DNA of 64,000 nt, taken from Paraspadella gotoi (lineage: Eukaryota; Chaetognatha). A model generated the notes under the pieces. It saw only the letters and a list, made by a program, of their open reading frames with translations. It was not told the origin of the DNA and searched no databases. This document shows positions 1 to 50,295 of this stretch, piece after piece (position 1 is the first letter of the stretch; every line of letters begins with the position of its first letter). Made by a program: the position numbers and the translations under genes. The stretch is taken from positions 23,242,776 through 23,306,775 of the forward strand of contig CM119265.1 of NCBI GenBank assembly GCA_051294375.1, read 5' to 3'.

Positions 1-37670
<37,670 letters not shown>

Positions 37671-38124
37671 TGCCGGTTCTATTTTGAAAATATTCCCGAG
37701 AGCCTTTTTTTATCTTTTTTCCCCATTAGCTTATTTTGGTTTTTAGCTTTTAGCTTTTAAATCCTATTTTTTTTCCTTTAATCTTTATCGGTGGCCCCTC
37801 ATTTTTGTATGATTAGATATTCTCTTCTCTTCTTTTTTCTCCTCGATTTTTAATATTTTTATCTTTCTATCCCCGACCGGTCCGTCCGTATTCTTTCTTT
37901 CTTTTTTTTTTACCTCTTTTTTCCTTCTCTTTAGTATTTTCCTATTTTTTCTCGCAAAAAGATTAAAGTTCACAAATCAAAATGGATTTTTATTTTTTTA
38001 TTTTTTCCTCACGTTTTCGATTCTTCTTTTCTCCTCCTGGAAAAAAATAGAAAAATAATATGAGATAAAAGTTGAAAATAACCAGGATCGCGCCGGTGTG
38101 TGGTGGTGTGTGGTGAGAGAGTAA

Positions 38125-38184
<60 letters not shown>

Positions 38185-40210
38185 AGGGAGAGAGAGAGAA
38201 AGAGAAAGAGAAAGAGAAAGAAAGAAAGAGAGATAGAGAAGAGAGAGTCAAAAAGATGGGCAAAATTATCAACTTTGTTTACGAAAAATGTGCGTAAACT
38301 GAGAAAAAAAAGTAGGTGAGCCGAAACCACAAACTATAGGCGAATGCACTTTAATTGAGAAAAATTTCGCGTTACATTTTTTTAAAAATTTAGATAGAAA
38401 TCGCAGGCACAGTTATTTTTTTAAGTACCGTTAGAACCCAATTAACGAACTCCGGACCCAATCCAGATTTAAGAACTCGAAATTAATAACAAATTTGTTT
38501 TCCCTTTACAATTCCCGCTGTAACTACACAATATATTACACCAAAAAAAAATGCGCCCAAAAACATGTGCTATACTTCCGTTTCAAAGGCAGATTTTCTG
38601 GGTAGAAATAATAAATATTCCAACGCGAAGATAAAGCTTTTAGTGTCATATTTTTTCCCTCCTTTTTGAATATAAATAAATTCTCACATCCGCAAACAAA
38701 TTTGATCGAAGAGAAGAAAAATGTCGAAATAAAATTTAAATTTTTTTTTTATTACTTTTCGGATGCTGTTTTTAGTCGGTCTGTCGGACGATTACTAAAC
38801 AATCCCATCGTTATCTTTTAGACAGGCAGCATTGTATTTTAAGTGAGTTCCGACTCGGTGCTATTTTTAGTAAGTGTTACCGCATGGTATGACTCATTTT
38901 TTCGAAGATTTTAAAATATTTATATTAGATTAGATATTTTTTGTTTACTTCCAAGTCGATAAAAAAAATGTTTAAATCTTCGACCGCCACCCCCCCGCCC
39001 TAGAAAGGGAGGAGCGTGCGACACAAAAGCTCCAATTTTACGAAAATCGCGAGCGAAAAAAAAAAAACATGGAAACGTAATTAATTGATAAGAATTAAGT
39101 AGGCATCTAAACAAGAGAGACCCAGGGTTGACGTTGAAGGCGGGGAACGACGCCGGTGAAAGGATTGGGTCTAAAATGACGATTGTATCGTTAGCGAAAG
39201 CGATAAAAATAAAAGGGCAAAACTAGTTTTCGGCTGATAATATGATAGCTATGATGATTAATGTTGAAGTACGCCGGAATCATACATGAGTAATGAGTAA
39301 TCCGTTTGCTTGGGCTTAACAATTTAATGAGCTTTCGTTACATAAAAAAAATTCGTTTAAGCAAATAAACCACAAAGTATAACCAATCTATCCAAATATT
39401 ATAATACTATAGTCAATAAACATTAAATAAAAAAAATTTAAAAAATTAAAAAATAAAAATAAAATGTATATTGACCAAATATAAATATATGTACCAAAAA
39501 TAATTTCACGCGTTTCGTCGCATTAATAACGAAATAAGTTGCAAGAAAGAAAACGGTCGAAATGATACGTTATTAAACGAAAACGAATCCAAAAAGTCCA
39601 TTCATATCTGAATCCTGACAGTCGATGATTGCATGCAATAATATTTTCGTTTTTCGAGACGACGAATGCGTCGTAAAAAAAAAATATGCTAAAAATTCAA
39701 ATTTCTTCATTTATGTTTCTTTCCAAAACGAATGACCGACCAAACAAACTGTTTTTTCTTTCTTTCTTTTTTTTCTCTTTTTTTTTCACGAACAGAAATC
39801 TTTGGACGGATAACAAAAATTTCAACCGAATAAAAGATTAAGTAATTTTCGAAGTCGAAAAAATGTTAACGACTGTACAAGGTACAGGGTGTTTGCCGTT
39901 AACAGTATGATTTTTAATTGAGAGGTTAAAACGTATTTCCAGTTGAAATATAAATTTTTTGAATTTCATAAGTTCATTACTCTCTACCACTAATACTATT
40001 TTTCAAACTTTTATAAAAAAAAAACGTTTTGTTGCGTATCTCGATTCAACTAAAACAGCCTTTCAAACTTTTTTAAGTCTTTAGACGCTGAACGGGAATA
40101 AAAAAGAAATGTTTTAGATGTTTGTTTGTTTGTTTACCTGTAACAACGATGACGACGACTAGTGTACTTTCTCCTGAAGCGATGATCATTTCCTCAATCC
40201 CGCCTGTACT

Positions 40211-40262
40211 CATCACTGATCACTAATCACTAATCACTAATCAGTGATTAGTGATCACTAAT
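40211..40262. repeat. Palindrome of GATCACTAAT units
   Basis: Three head-to-tail atcacta units meet two in reverse complement, giving a self-complementary hairpin centred near 40241. Confidence 0.75.
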
Positions 40263-40529
40263 CAGTCCGCGTTGAAAAAATCTTTTCGAGAGTACGAGAC
40301 TTTTGTCGTCATTGTCCCTGCTGTTCTCGTCGTTCTTGTTTTTGTTTTCGAAATTGTTGTTATTGTTCCGGTCGTAGCGTTGTTGTTGTTATACTTTCGT
40401 CGATGAGAGAATCGCTTTCGCTCCCGTCGTCGTCGTCGTCGGCGTCGTCGTTGTTATGGTCGTCGTGGTCCTCTTAGTAGGTTGATGGGTGATCTGACGG
40501 AGAGGCTTGGCCCGCGACTTCCCATCCCA

Positions 40530-40532
<3 letters not shown>

Positions 40533-40623
<91 letters not shown>

Positions 40624-40627
40624 CTCT
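40533..40627. repeat. (TC)n microsatellite
   Basis: About 45 TC units with one interruption. Confidence 0.95.
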
Positions 40628-41432
40628 TACTTTTCACTGACTATAACTATTACTGCGTTTACAGGTTGCTCTTTTTTTTTTCGATCTTTACGCTCATCGA
40701 TCTTCGCCGTCTCTATGGTAACGAGGATGAAAAGCGGACGGCGGGACTCGAGTCTTGTGTGGCTTTTGAGGTCTTAGTACAGAGGAAAAGCTTTCTGTCG
40801 TTTGTAATTCCGACGTTAAAAAAGATTTATATAGTGTGGCGGTATATTCACACGGCCTCACGTCCATCGGCGTTCAGCCCATCCCATTGGCTCAGAGGGT
40901 GAACGCACCACACCCGACGTCGCTTCCAGTCCACAGTCCTAATGACTTCCCTCTGCGTTTGCAAAGCGAGACCGTCCTCAGGAATCCGCGCCAGTGACAG
41001 GTGGCTTCATTGAAGGTCGGTAGCCTCTACAACCATAATAGTATCATTAATCGCCGATAACTTTGTAAAATCGATGGGGATGAATGAAAGTTTTGTTTTT
41101 AAACAAATTGAGATAAATTAACTTAAGGTCTGACAATATCCTTCGATAACAAGTTAGTTCAGATGGTTACAAGGTCTCTGGTTTGCTAGCAAACTCTGTC
41201 ATGTTCATTATTAAACCTGCCTCGTTAATTTAAAAAAAAAATAATAAAGCTTCGCTTCAAACAATTGACATGGAATCGGCGGATAATTTTATATTCCATT
41301 TAAAAAATGATCGTCGTCGCTGATTATAATAAGATCGGTTAATTAACGAGTGCGCGCAACGGATACGAAAAAAAAAGAACAAAAATTTCATTTGGGGCAT
41401 CCGATGTGTTGTCGATGAAAAAGTCGATGTCT

Positions 41433-43036
41433 TTAACGACCCCAGCCCCATCCACCCCATCCGCCCATCCAGGGCATTCCCCAGCCCCATCCGCCCCATC
41501 CGCCCCAGTACCCGTTCCTAGAAAAAAGAATAATCAAGTCTTAATTTGTAGAAGAGATGTAAAAAACGGTAATTCAAATGTGTTGCGCCGCAGTGACGTG
41601 TATATTTCTCAGGACACAACGTGACATGACATGTCAATAGTTTTTTTTTTGGTCATTGTTTGGATTTTCGTTGAACCAAAAACTTAAAAATATTAAAAGT
41701 GAACAAAAATTAATTTAAATAAATTTAAAATTATTATTTAATTAATTAATTTTGGTTTTGGTAGATTGACAAAATGTAATCTTGATTGTTGTCGTATGGG
41801 GGAAAAACGTTATATACTCAGGAAGAGAATAGTATATCACAATAAATAAATAATTTTTTTTTTGGTGTGACCGAATGACAATTTTTACCATTTTTCTCAA
41901 GAAAGAGAAACAAATATTCAGAAAGACATTAACAGAACACCAGCTCAAAAAGAGACAGACCGACCGAAAAAGCGTGATATATCGACACTCAGCCGAAACT
42001 AATAAAATGATAAACGAATAAAATAATATTTAAAAAAATATATTTAAGCTAAAGAAGAAATTCTCACGATTCATCAACGACGACTCCCTCGGGCTTCGGT
42101 CCGCGCGTCGCATCCGGTGCCGGCTCCGACAATCCTCGCTCCGCCCACATTTCCACGATGGTGTCCCTTGAAATGAAAGATATATGGAAAGCTGGGACTC
42201 TGGGCTCTGAACCTGAAGTGGGACCACTCCATGTCAGGGAGGCGATTTTTGAAGACGGTCACAGGCTAATTGTTTTCAACTGAGGCGACTTACCACCGGT
42301 CTCCTCTCTCTAAACCCTTCCTCTCTCCTCTTTCTCCTTTCGTCTTCTTCACAACTTTAATTATGGGCAGACTTAATTTTTTTTTTTTTATGGATATTTA
42401 ATTTTTTCAGACTTTTTAGACAACTAAATTTAGACTTGAATTTTCCAAGCGAAAAAACGTTACCTTTGCAATTCAGTTATTCGGCCGCTTATATTCCGCC
42501 CACGTTTCCTAAAATACGGAAAACAAATTTTAGTTTTATTTTGTTAATGAAATGAAATTGGTACAACCAATATAAAAATTATTCATTCATTTAATAAATA
42601 AGCTATCTTGTCCCTGACTTTGGACAGGCTTTGGTGGTTTAAGGCCTCCATCACTCTTACTAGATAATGACATAACAGGTTCCTGCAAGCTTTCAATCAA
42701 GACTCTCTCACAGTCTCGTTTATTCACTCCCAGAGTACCTAGTTTCCCTATCAATGAAGTGGAAAATATTTCAAAGAATGTTTCAATTATATGTATATGT
42801 TTCAGAACTGTTATTTCCATTTAAATAATGATAAAAACAGATGAAGTTTTTTTTTCTTCTATGACAAATATTAAAGTGAAGTATTTTCTGTATTTTTCTT
42901 ACATTTTTCTCTCCCATTTTCCTTTCGTTTTTCTCAAATCCCCCCCACCCACGATTACCTGTGTATCTTCTTCGGCAAAGACTTGCGAAATGACGACTGC
43001 GACGATGACCAACAAAGAAAACAGTTTGAACGCCAT
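41433..43036 (-). CDS. Secreted peptide precursor A with Gly-Trp-rich C-terminus (putative Trp-amide)
   Basis: Four exons join in phase (43036-42959, 42265-42213, 42166-42068, 41517-41433; phases 0, 2, 2) to give 104 aa. The signal peptide MAFKLFSLLVIVAVVISQVFA is followed by EEDTQ, a short segment PVTVFKNRLPDMEWSHFR, an acidic/Pro-rich segment (VEMWAERGLSEPAPD to EGVVVDES), and the last exon with NGYWGGWGGWGWG, MPWMGGWGGW and final GWGR. The terminal W-G-R is a classical amidation signal. After exon 2 the intron is only 46 nt. Gly-Trp/Tyr-rich short secreted peptides act elsewhere as antimicrobial, cuticular or adhesive peptides. W-amides are neuropeptides. I recognise no specific family; function is unknown. 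The precursor shares its layout with genes B and C. Confidence 0.72.
42282..42343 (-). repeat. Short dispersed repeat shared with 46768-46828
   Basis: About 60 bp, from agaaagaggagagaggaagg to accggtggtaagtcgcctca, almost identical to the plus-strand copy in the lectin gene. It ends just before the intron 1 acceptor of precursor A. Confidence 0.7.
42545..42645 (-). repeat. Dispersed repeat end shared with 21470-21565
   Basis: Second copy, in intron 1 of precursor A, reverse orientation. A short frame on the same strand continues upstream to about 42750 and may be a remnant of the element's coding part; I do not recognise it. Confidence 0.55.
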
Positions 43037-44997
43037 CTTGAAGTTGGTGCTGAATGCAAGTTTGTGATGGGAAGGTTTTTAATTTCCTTAAATATTTCTC
43101 GGATCGCAATTTTTAACTTCATTTCTCTTCGATAAAAAAGTTTAATGACCAGAAACGGTCAGAATCGTATAACAGACCAACATAATTCCCAACGTATTTC
43201 TCTCTTCTCACTTAGTCTCTATTTCATATCCTTTATTATACGGAGTATACAGATTATTTTTTGATAAATTTATTTCAATTTTAAATTTACTTCATGAGGA
43301 TAATTTACCAAGTTGAAATTTAGGATAAAATTGTTTTATGATAAAAATAATCTCCATTTAAACAGAGTAACATATTCTCATTTCCCCGATACCTGGAAAG
43401 AAAGAAGAGCAATATTCGATTCGGTGACTTGAAAATCGATGGTGAAGGGAAGTGAAGTGAACAAAGAAAATTAAGAGATGATTAGAATTTCTCTTTTTAT
43501 TGGAATGAAGTAGGAAGAGGAGGAGGAGGAGGAAGAGGAGGATGAGGAGAAAGATGGGAATGAGGGGGGAAAAAGTTAGGCTCAAACTTCGCCTCACCAA
43601 TTCATCTTTGGATCGGTGAGACTCACTACTGTTTGAAAGACGATTCCATGTGAAGTTGGGTGAGAGTACATGGAATAATATGTGATCCAAACAGATTAAC
43701 AATAATTTTAATACAATTAAAAATATTCATCAACATTATTTAAAAAAACGTTGACCAAAATTGTTTTTAATTAGAAAGAAGAAAAGAAATTCAAAAAAAA
43801 ATTCACCTCCTCATTCTCAGATTAAATTTTCCGGTTATTTTAGTTATTTTAGAGTCCTTTCACTAGAGATAGCATAGACCCACACTCAGTTAATGAAAGA
43901 AAGAAAATTAGAAATACGGAAGGAAAAGGGAAAAAAAGAAGTTGACAGTTGAATGTTTCCATCCTGGAGACAAAATTAGAATTAATTTTTGGCGTTTTTG
44001 TCTTAATGCACATATTTTTTTTTTCGTCTCCTAATTATACTAATCTAAACCCTAAAAATTATCAGATGCGCAAATACATTTACTTAAAACTATCCATTTT
44101 TACCAAAAAATAAAGTTTAAAAAGCTCCAGGTGCAACACTTAAAATCGTTTATATTAATCATAAAAACATTTCATTGTTAATGCGTCATATACTGACAAA
44201 TTCTTTCTTTTCTTTAAGGATGTATTTTATTTACCCCATTGTGTCATTTGTATTAACTTGTTCTTCGCAATAATAATTTATAACACCTAATTTGAAAAGC
44301 AGTAATTTCAATTATATTTCTGATAAAAATGTTATCTCAAAGATGAATTTCAAAAAGTATATGAACCCTAAGATTACAGATTAAGGAAAGTTAATGGAAT
44401 TTTTCACATCGTTCCAATAATTTTATTCTTTCTATTGTCTCTTTGGAAAAAGTCAGAATCTTCACATCACGTCATTCTACTTTGAAATTAAATTTGAAAA
44501 TTTAAAATTGAAATTGAAGTTGTCTTTTTTTTTTACGTGGGTGATATGAAATTTAAAGTATTTCATTGTCGGCAATTTTATGACACAAATCAATATTGTC
44601 GAAATTGCATGTCGGGCCGCCATGACGATTCACTTGTTTGAAATTTCGGGAGGTACCGCCTGGTAGGTTCACTTAATAATACTAAAAAATGATAAATCCA
44701 TTAAAACCTTAGTTGTAACTTATAACTATATCATCATATTTATTTCGAACAAACCGTTTTAGTCATTTTTTTAAAAGATACTAGTAAGCTTTTTCAAAAT
44801 CAATTCTTTTATACATTTTAACAATATCATTTTAACCAAGTCATATATAGCTACTAACTCTTTTTACCTAAGCCGCTGCAACATTAAAATGTTTCAAGTT
44901 CGTCGACGTTTCATTTTTCGATCCTTGATGTTTTTATAGCAACGTTCATTGTAAGACTTAATAATAGGGAACAAAGCTAAAAAAGTATTTCACTGAC
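43037..44997. other. Divergent intergenic region
   Basis: About 2 kb between divergently transcribed precursor A and the lectin gene, AT-rich. A purine-rich (GAGGAG)n stretch is near 43510-43550. It presumably holds both promoters; no motif can be assigned. Confidence 0.5.
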
Positions 44998-47900
44998 ATG
45001 ATGAAAGCCTCACTATTTTTTATATTCTCTTTGGGTAAGTTTGACCGTATAATTTTTTTAAAAAAATAAACAATTTTAAAAATTCCAAGAACGGGGATCT
45101 TACGTGATTTCACGCAACCAATCAATCAATCAATCGATCAATCGATTTCCAGCGTTATCTTGCGGTGGCGCCCTCAAGTGGAAAGGCCGTTACTCTCGCG
45201 GCGCCAACGACGACAGTAACGCCCGTAGCGCCAGCGCCGCCGCCGACGCCGCAGCCAACGCCGCCGCGAAGAGAGGCCTGAACGACGAAGAAGCAGCCAT
45301 CGCTTCTCCGCTCGACGTACTCGTTCGGGCAGTAGACGAAGCAGGGAATTCGGGTCCGCTCTGATTTTGATTGATTGGTAGACTCAATGACTTATTGATT
45401 GGTTCCTTGATTGAATACTAATTGATTGATTCAATGAATTAATCAATCAATGAATTGTTAATGTATGAATTAATGATTGTATAAAGGAATTGATTGATTG
45501 ATTGATTGATTGATTTTATTGAGTGATAGATTGATTGATTAGTAGATTGGTTACTAATTAATCATTTAGGTTACGATATTTATCTGATCAATTTTAATGT
45601 TTACCCGTAAACAAAAGTAAACAAAAGTAGACAAAACTTATTACCTAATTAGGTAATTCCGGAATTTACATAAATAATTACGTGAATATTTTCCCCAGAC
45701 TCGACCGATCTGCCTAAACCTTCCCAGCCGACGCCGACGCCGACCCACGATCCTGATTGGTACGATAACAATTGCGAGGAAGTTTGCGCCAAAAAGAAAG
45801 AGATCGCTCCGCCACTACCGAAGGACGACTGCGACTGGTGACAGACATTTGCAACGCGCTCATCCATTAATTATAGATATACTAATACAGTATATGAGGG
45901 GTATTGAGGGTATTGAAACAAAACACTATAATGCTCTAGTTACTGCGGAGGTTAATTAAATTAAATAATTAAAAATCTCTAGTTACTGTATTGAAACAAA
46001 ATTCTAAAATCCTGTAGTTTTTGCTCCGATTACTGTGGAAGTTGCTAACTGCTCTCGGCTAACTTGTCATGGTTTATACTAACAAATACTTCCCTTCAAG
46101 GTACGCTCCGGAATACAACAAAACGTGCAATTGTATCGTTGCTTACAGATGCTGCAAGAAAACGTGCCCGCCGGTCGTCGGAGCCAATTGTAAACCGGGT
46201 AAACCATTTAATAACCATAACCATTACTATAAATTTTAAACCTTAAATTACAAAAAAAAAGTTTTCTTGATTTTTACTAATAGTTAAATTTTCCACTTGT
46301 TGACAAAAGGAGAGAGTTACAAACACGAAACGACGGATTGCTGTCGCTGCAAGACTGAAGAGTGCATCGCTTGTCCGACCCCTGATCCACCCATGTGCAA
46401 CCCGGCGTGCGAGCGGCTCGTCTTCTCGAAGGATTATAACAAATGCACGACTCCAAAGTGTCAGAGAATTTGTCCCGAACAGCAAGTAAGAACAAACGGG
46501 GATTTTTAACGACAGTGTTTGACACTGTTTGTAACTCTGAATTATGATTAACGTGCATCGGACGACCGCATTGTCATCCTTCCAGCCGCCTGATTGCGGT
46601 CCTTGCATGAAAGCAGAGTCGTATCACAACGGGACCTTTTGCAACTGCGAACAGTGGAGATGCGTTCAAAGAAAGTGCCAAGGTAAAGCTGTCTGATCAA
46701 TCCGGTCAATCTATGGTAATTGCCAAAGCTAGGGCAAAGTGACCGTGTGGATTGACCGGCACGGAGAAAGAGGAGAGAGGAAGGGTTTAAAAAGAGACCG
46801 GTGGTAAGTCGCCTCAGCTGTAAAGGTGATCTTTCTGTCAAATTTTATCCAGCATTAAATTGTAGTGTTGCATCGGATCTATGAATCACGGATAAGTCAC
46901 TCGCGAATAATCAAAAATCAATATCAAGTTCCCAACTTCTTTAACTTCTTTAACCTTTCCTTCACAAGCCATCCCTCTCGCGCCTAAACAATGCCACAAG
47001 ATCGACGAATCTGTCGACGTCTGCGGATGTTTGCAGAAACAATACAACAGAGAAAAGTTCTGCGAAAGGACGAACCAAAAAGCGAAGGAGTTACGTTGCG
47101 ACGACCCGCTGCTGCCGGATTCTTGCTTGCAGAAAGTCGTCAGGAAGGTGGGAGTGAGAGGGGATATTGTGATATTTGTGGAGAGTGGATATTGTCAGAG
47201 TGAGAGCGAGGGTGTGTTAGAGGGGATATTGTGATATTGTGAGAGTGGATATTGTCAGAGTGAGAGCGAGGGTGTGTGTGAGAGGGGATATTGTGATATT
47301 GTGAGAGTGGATATTGGCAGAGTGAGAGCGAGGGTGTGTGTGAGAGGGGATATTGTGATATTGTGAGAGTGGATATTGTCAGAGTGAGAGCGAGGGGTGT
47401 GTGTGAGGGGATATTGTGATATTGTGAGAGGATATTGTCAGAGTGAGAGCGAGGGTGTGGGTGAGAGGGGATATTGTCTGAGTGAGAGCGAGGGTGTGTG
47501 TGAGAGGGGATATTGTGATATTGTGAGAGTGGATATTGTCAGAGTGAGACGGGATGTGGGTGAGAGGGGATATTGTGATATTGTGAGAGTGGATATTGTC
47601 AGAGTGAGAGCAAGGGTGTGTGTGAGAGGGGATATTGTGATATTGTCAGAGTGGATATTGTCCGAGGGTAATAGATGTAAAATAGTGTGATGAACTTGAT
47701 GATCTGAAGTCGTTGTTTCTCTCAGGATAAGTGCGGTTGCGACGACCCAGAATGCATTCAAAAGGTTGAAAATTGCGTGAGTGGGAGTGACTGAGTGAGT
47801 CGGAGTGGATAATGATTTTGTGATAATGTGAGTGTGGATATTGTCAGAGGGTAGGCGCAAGAGAGAGACTGATGTAAAATTGCTTTCTTGCTTTTTCCGC

Positions 47901-50295
47901 TTTCTAGTAAGATTGCTTTGCTTACAGAAATTCTTCAAGAGCCTGAGAGAGGATTTTGTGAGAGTGAGAGTTAGGCAGTGAGAGTGAGAGTGGATATTGT
48001 CCGAGGGTGAGCGCAGGTAAGGGAAAGAAGTAAAATAGCGTTACCAACTTCACGATCCGAAATCCCTGTTTCCCTCAGGATAAATGCGGTTGTGACGATC
48101 CGGAGTGCATTCAAAAGGCTGAAACTTGCCAACAAAAGTTCGATCTAGACGCGGGATGCCCTCGGGGTAAACAGTATGTTGTATTCACGACTTAATCGAA
48201 CATTCAGCACCAGCGTTTGACCGGGCACCGTCAATGAATGAATTGACATTTTCGGTTATCTTCTGCAGGACATTATCCCAGCTCAGGATTGACCCCTTGT
48301 GGTCAAGATCGCGACATTTGCCTCAAATGTGCGGAACCTAATTTCGAAGAGGAATGCGACAAAAATTGCAGCAAGGTCGTCAGCGAAAAAGACGTGTTTG
48401 GTTGTACTGTTCAGGTGATAATGCCAGTAGTACGGTAGTTATAAATTCGATAGGTTTATTGCTTTGTAGATAATACGTAAATAACACAGTGGAATTGTCA
48501 AAAATCACGCTCTTATTTCATACTTTTTTTTGTGGTTTATTTGTATGCCTTTTTGCATGCACCGTTAAACCTGTTTTTAACGAATAAAATATATTTCATA
48601 TTTTACTTTTCTCTCTTCAGCGCTGTATCCCCAACATTTGCCGGGCGATCACGCCAGAATGCAAATACTGCGAGCAAATAATGATGAAGTACGACGCTTG
48701 CGGTTGTCCGGTCGCCTCCTGCGTCCCGCGCTGTTCGGACATCGATGAAGCGGACTGCCCCGGTGGACCTAACTTCGCCATGGTCCACAAGGACGTTTGC
48801 GGTTGTCAGAGAGTCGTGTGCCTCTCGCATCCTCGTGAGTGTCCCGTCATCAATTATAAGTTTTAGATTAATTATTCTTATTAAAACTGCTTTGGTTCTT
48901 CAATGTATTTAATTCTAACGTTTCCTTAAAGCGATCATGGTTGTTTTGTATATTTTTCAGATACATGACAAGTAACTGTAAACTTGAGATTTTCATTGTT
49001 GTATTTTATGAGTAATTATGAATACTCGAGCTTTAAACAACGAACAACTTTAACTTTTCCCCCAGGTCAACTGGAAACAATGTACATAGGAACTTTCTCT
49101 ATTGAGAAGCGTGAAATGAGTTGGGAAGAGGCTGAAAACTTTTGTGGAGCCAGAGGCGGTTATTTGGCCATCATAGGTAGGAAACGTTGGTGACCGTCTT
49201 AAAAACAAAAGGCACCTATTTTAACGACTTCGACAAGAGTTTATTTCACGTCAGGTCAGGGATCAGGATGAAGTTTTACATGTATATGTTAAAATATGAG
49301 CCTAAATCTCCTCTATTACTTATTAGTCGAACAATCTATTAGCTATGAGTCGTTTTTGTTGTTTCCTTGTCGCAGGGGGCTTGACGGAAGAGAACGCCAT
49401 TCGCAGAATTCCATACTTTGATCCAAAACTTTCTTATTGGATCGGCGCCACTTGCGAGAAAAAAGGTATTTCTCATAGTCGTGGTGGATATTTCCCTCGC
49501 GATAACTATCCTTTAAGTATTATTTCAATTAAAAGGTCTTTGACAATAGTTAATAGCGCTATTATTTATGAGTATTCCCATCTTGATTGAGTGGGGGTCG
49601 CATGTAAGGAAATCGTCCAGCTATTTTTATTTTTTATAAATCTAGCAACTATCATTGCAAAATAACATTATTTATTCTTCTATTTGTAAGATTTTTCGTG
49701 ATACAGGAACCGAAAATTATTATTGGATGTTTGAAGGAAAGAAGTTTTCGTTCAAGGATGCTCCTTACCCGTGCAGTAGAATAAGGTGAGGTAAAGAGGT
49801 TTCATGGTGCAAAAGAAAACTTTTTGCTTTCATTCTAATTTGCATGTCTCTTGAATCTTTAGAGAATTGTTTCTTAGAATTATATCGCTTTTTAAAATAT
49901 ATACATTATATAATCGATAGCATAACTGTAAATCACAAATCAATCAATCAATCTATCAATTTCCTTCAATCAATTTCCGTTTATATTTGTTCCTACTCGA
50001 CGCTTTGGTCTTTTCTCTCTATCAAAATTTCGCATCATCGAATCCTCGTTTTAGCGAATTTCCTCGCAATTTTCGCTTTTAACGAATTCCGCTTTTGTCC
50101 CCCCCCCCGCCCCCCTCTTAAAAAAGACAAAACATCGTGACGGAGCCGGGATGTGAATCCGACTGGATGGGAGTCAGATTGACTGGCGCCGAAGGCTGGA
50201 CGAAGTATGACGTCGAAGTGGACGCCGACGGCTTTATCTGCGAGTATCCGACGCGGGAAGACGGAAATGAGATGATGAAAAAGAAGAAGAGATGA
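44998..50295 (+). CDS. Secreted Cys-rich protein with C-terminal C-type lectin domain
   Basis: Fifteen exons in phase give 624 aa: 44998-45034, 45153-45353, 45699-45837, 46101-46198, 46310-46485, 46586-46682, 46969-47147, 47726-47776, 48079-48166, 48269-48414, 48621-48834, 49066-49176, 49376-49465, 49707-49785 and 50127-50295. The signal peptide is MMKASLFFIFSLALS. An Ala-rich linker and a Pro/Thr linker follow. Then comes a long region of short Cys modules (CNCIVAYRCC, CGCLQKQY, CGCDDPEC, CGCPVASC, CGCQRVVC). Last is a CTLD: WEEAENFCGARGGYLAII, LSYWIGATC, NYYWMF and a C-terminal GFICEYP. The WIG motif and end Cys of the long loop are present, but no EPN/QPD plus WND pair is seen, so calcium-dependent sugar binding is doubtful. 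The exon 2 donor (ttcgg|gtccgc) is weak. It probably acts extracellularly, in immunity or matrix. Confidence 0.83.
46768..46828 (+). repeat. Short dispersed repeat shared with 42282-42343
   Basis: Second copy, in lectin intron 6; relative to transcription both copies have the same orientation. Confidence 0.7.
47155..47690 (+). repeat. ~60-bp minisatellite in a lectin intron
   Basis: About eight units built on gatattgtgatattgtgagag, then tggatattgtcagagtgagag, then cgagggtgtgtgtgagaggg. It fills the intron between exon 47147 and exon 47726. A fragment recurs near 47940-48010 between the duplicated exons. Confidence 0.92.
47726..48166 (+). CDS. Tandemly duplicated exon pair inside the lectin gene
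   Basis: Exons 47726-47776 and 48079-48166 both start DKCGCDDPECIQK in phase 0. The flanking intronic ends (from about 60 nt before each acceptor) are also alike, so a 350-bp segment was duplicated. The first copy ends at aattgc|gtgagt after 17 codons, while the second runs on to QQKFDLDAGCPR. Both have intact splice sites and can be included together or alternatively without a frame change. Confidence 0.7.

Larger units (their letters stand above)
37671..41432. other. Intergenic region upstream of the MLCK-like gene
   Basis: Probable promoter side of the MLCK-like gene and 3' flank of precursor A. Contains (GA)n at 38116-38260 and (TC)n at 40533-40627, a palindrome at 40211-40262 and AT-rich unique sequence. 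No gene seen. Confidence 0.5.

Noticed and set aside
42470-42520. Candidate exon of precursor A with good splice sites (ttttag / gtaacg)
   Set aside because: It contains an in-frame stop in the required phase; the 42265-42213 exon joins cleanly instead.
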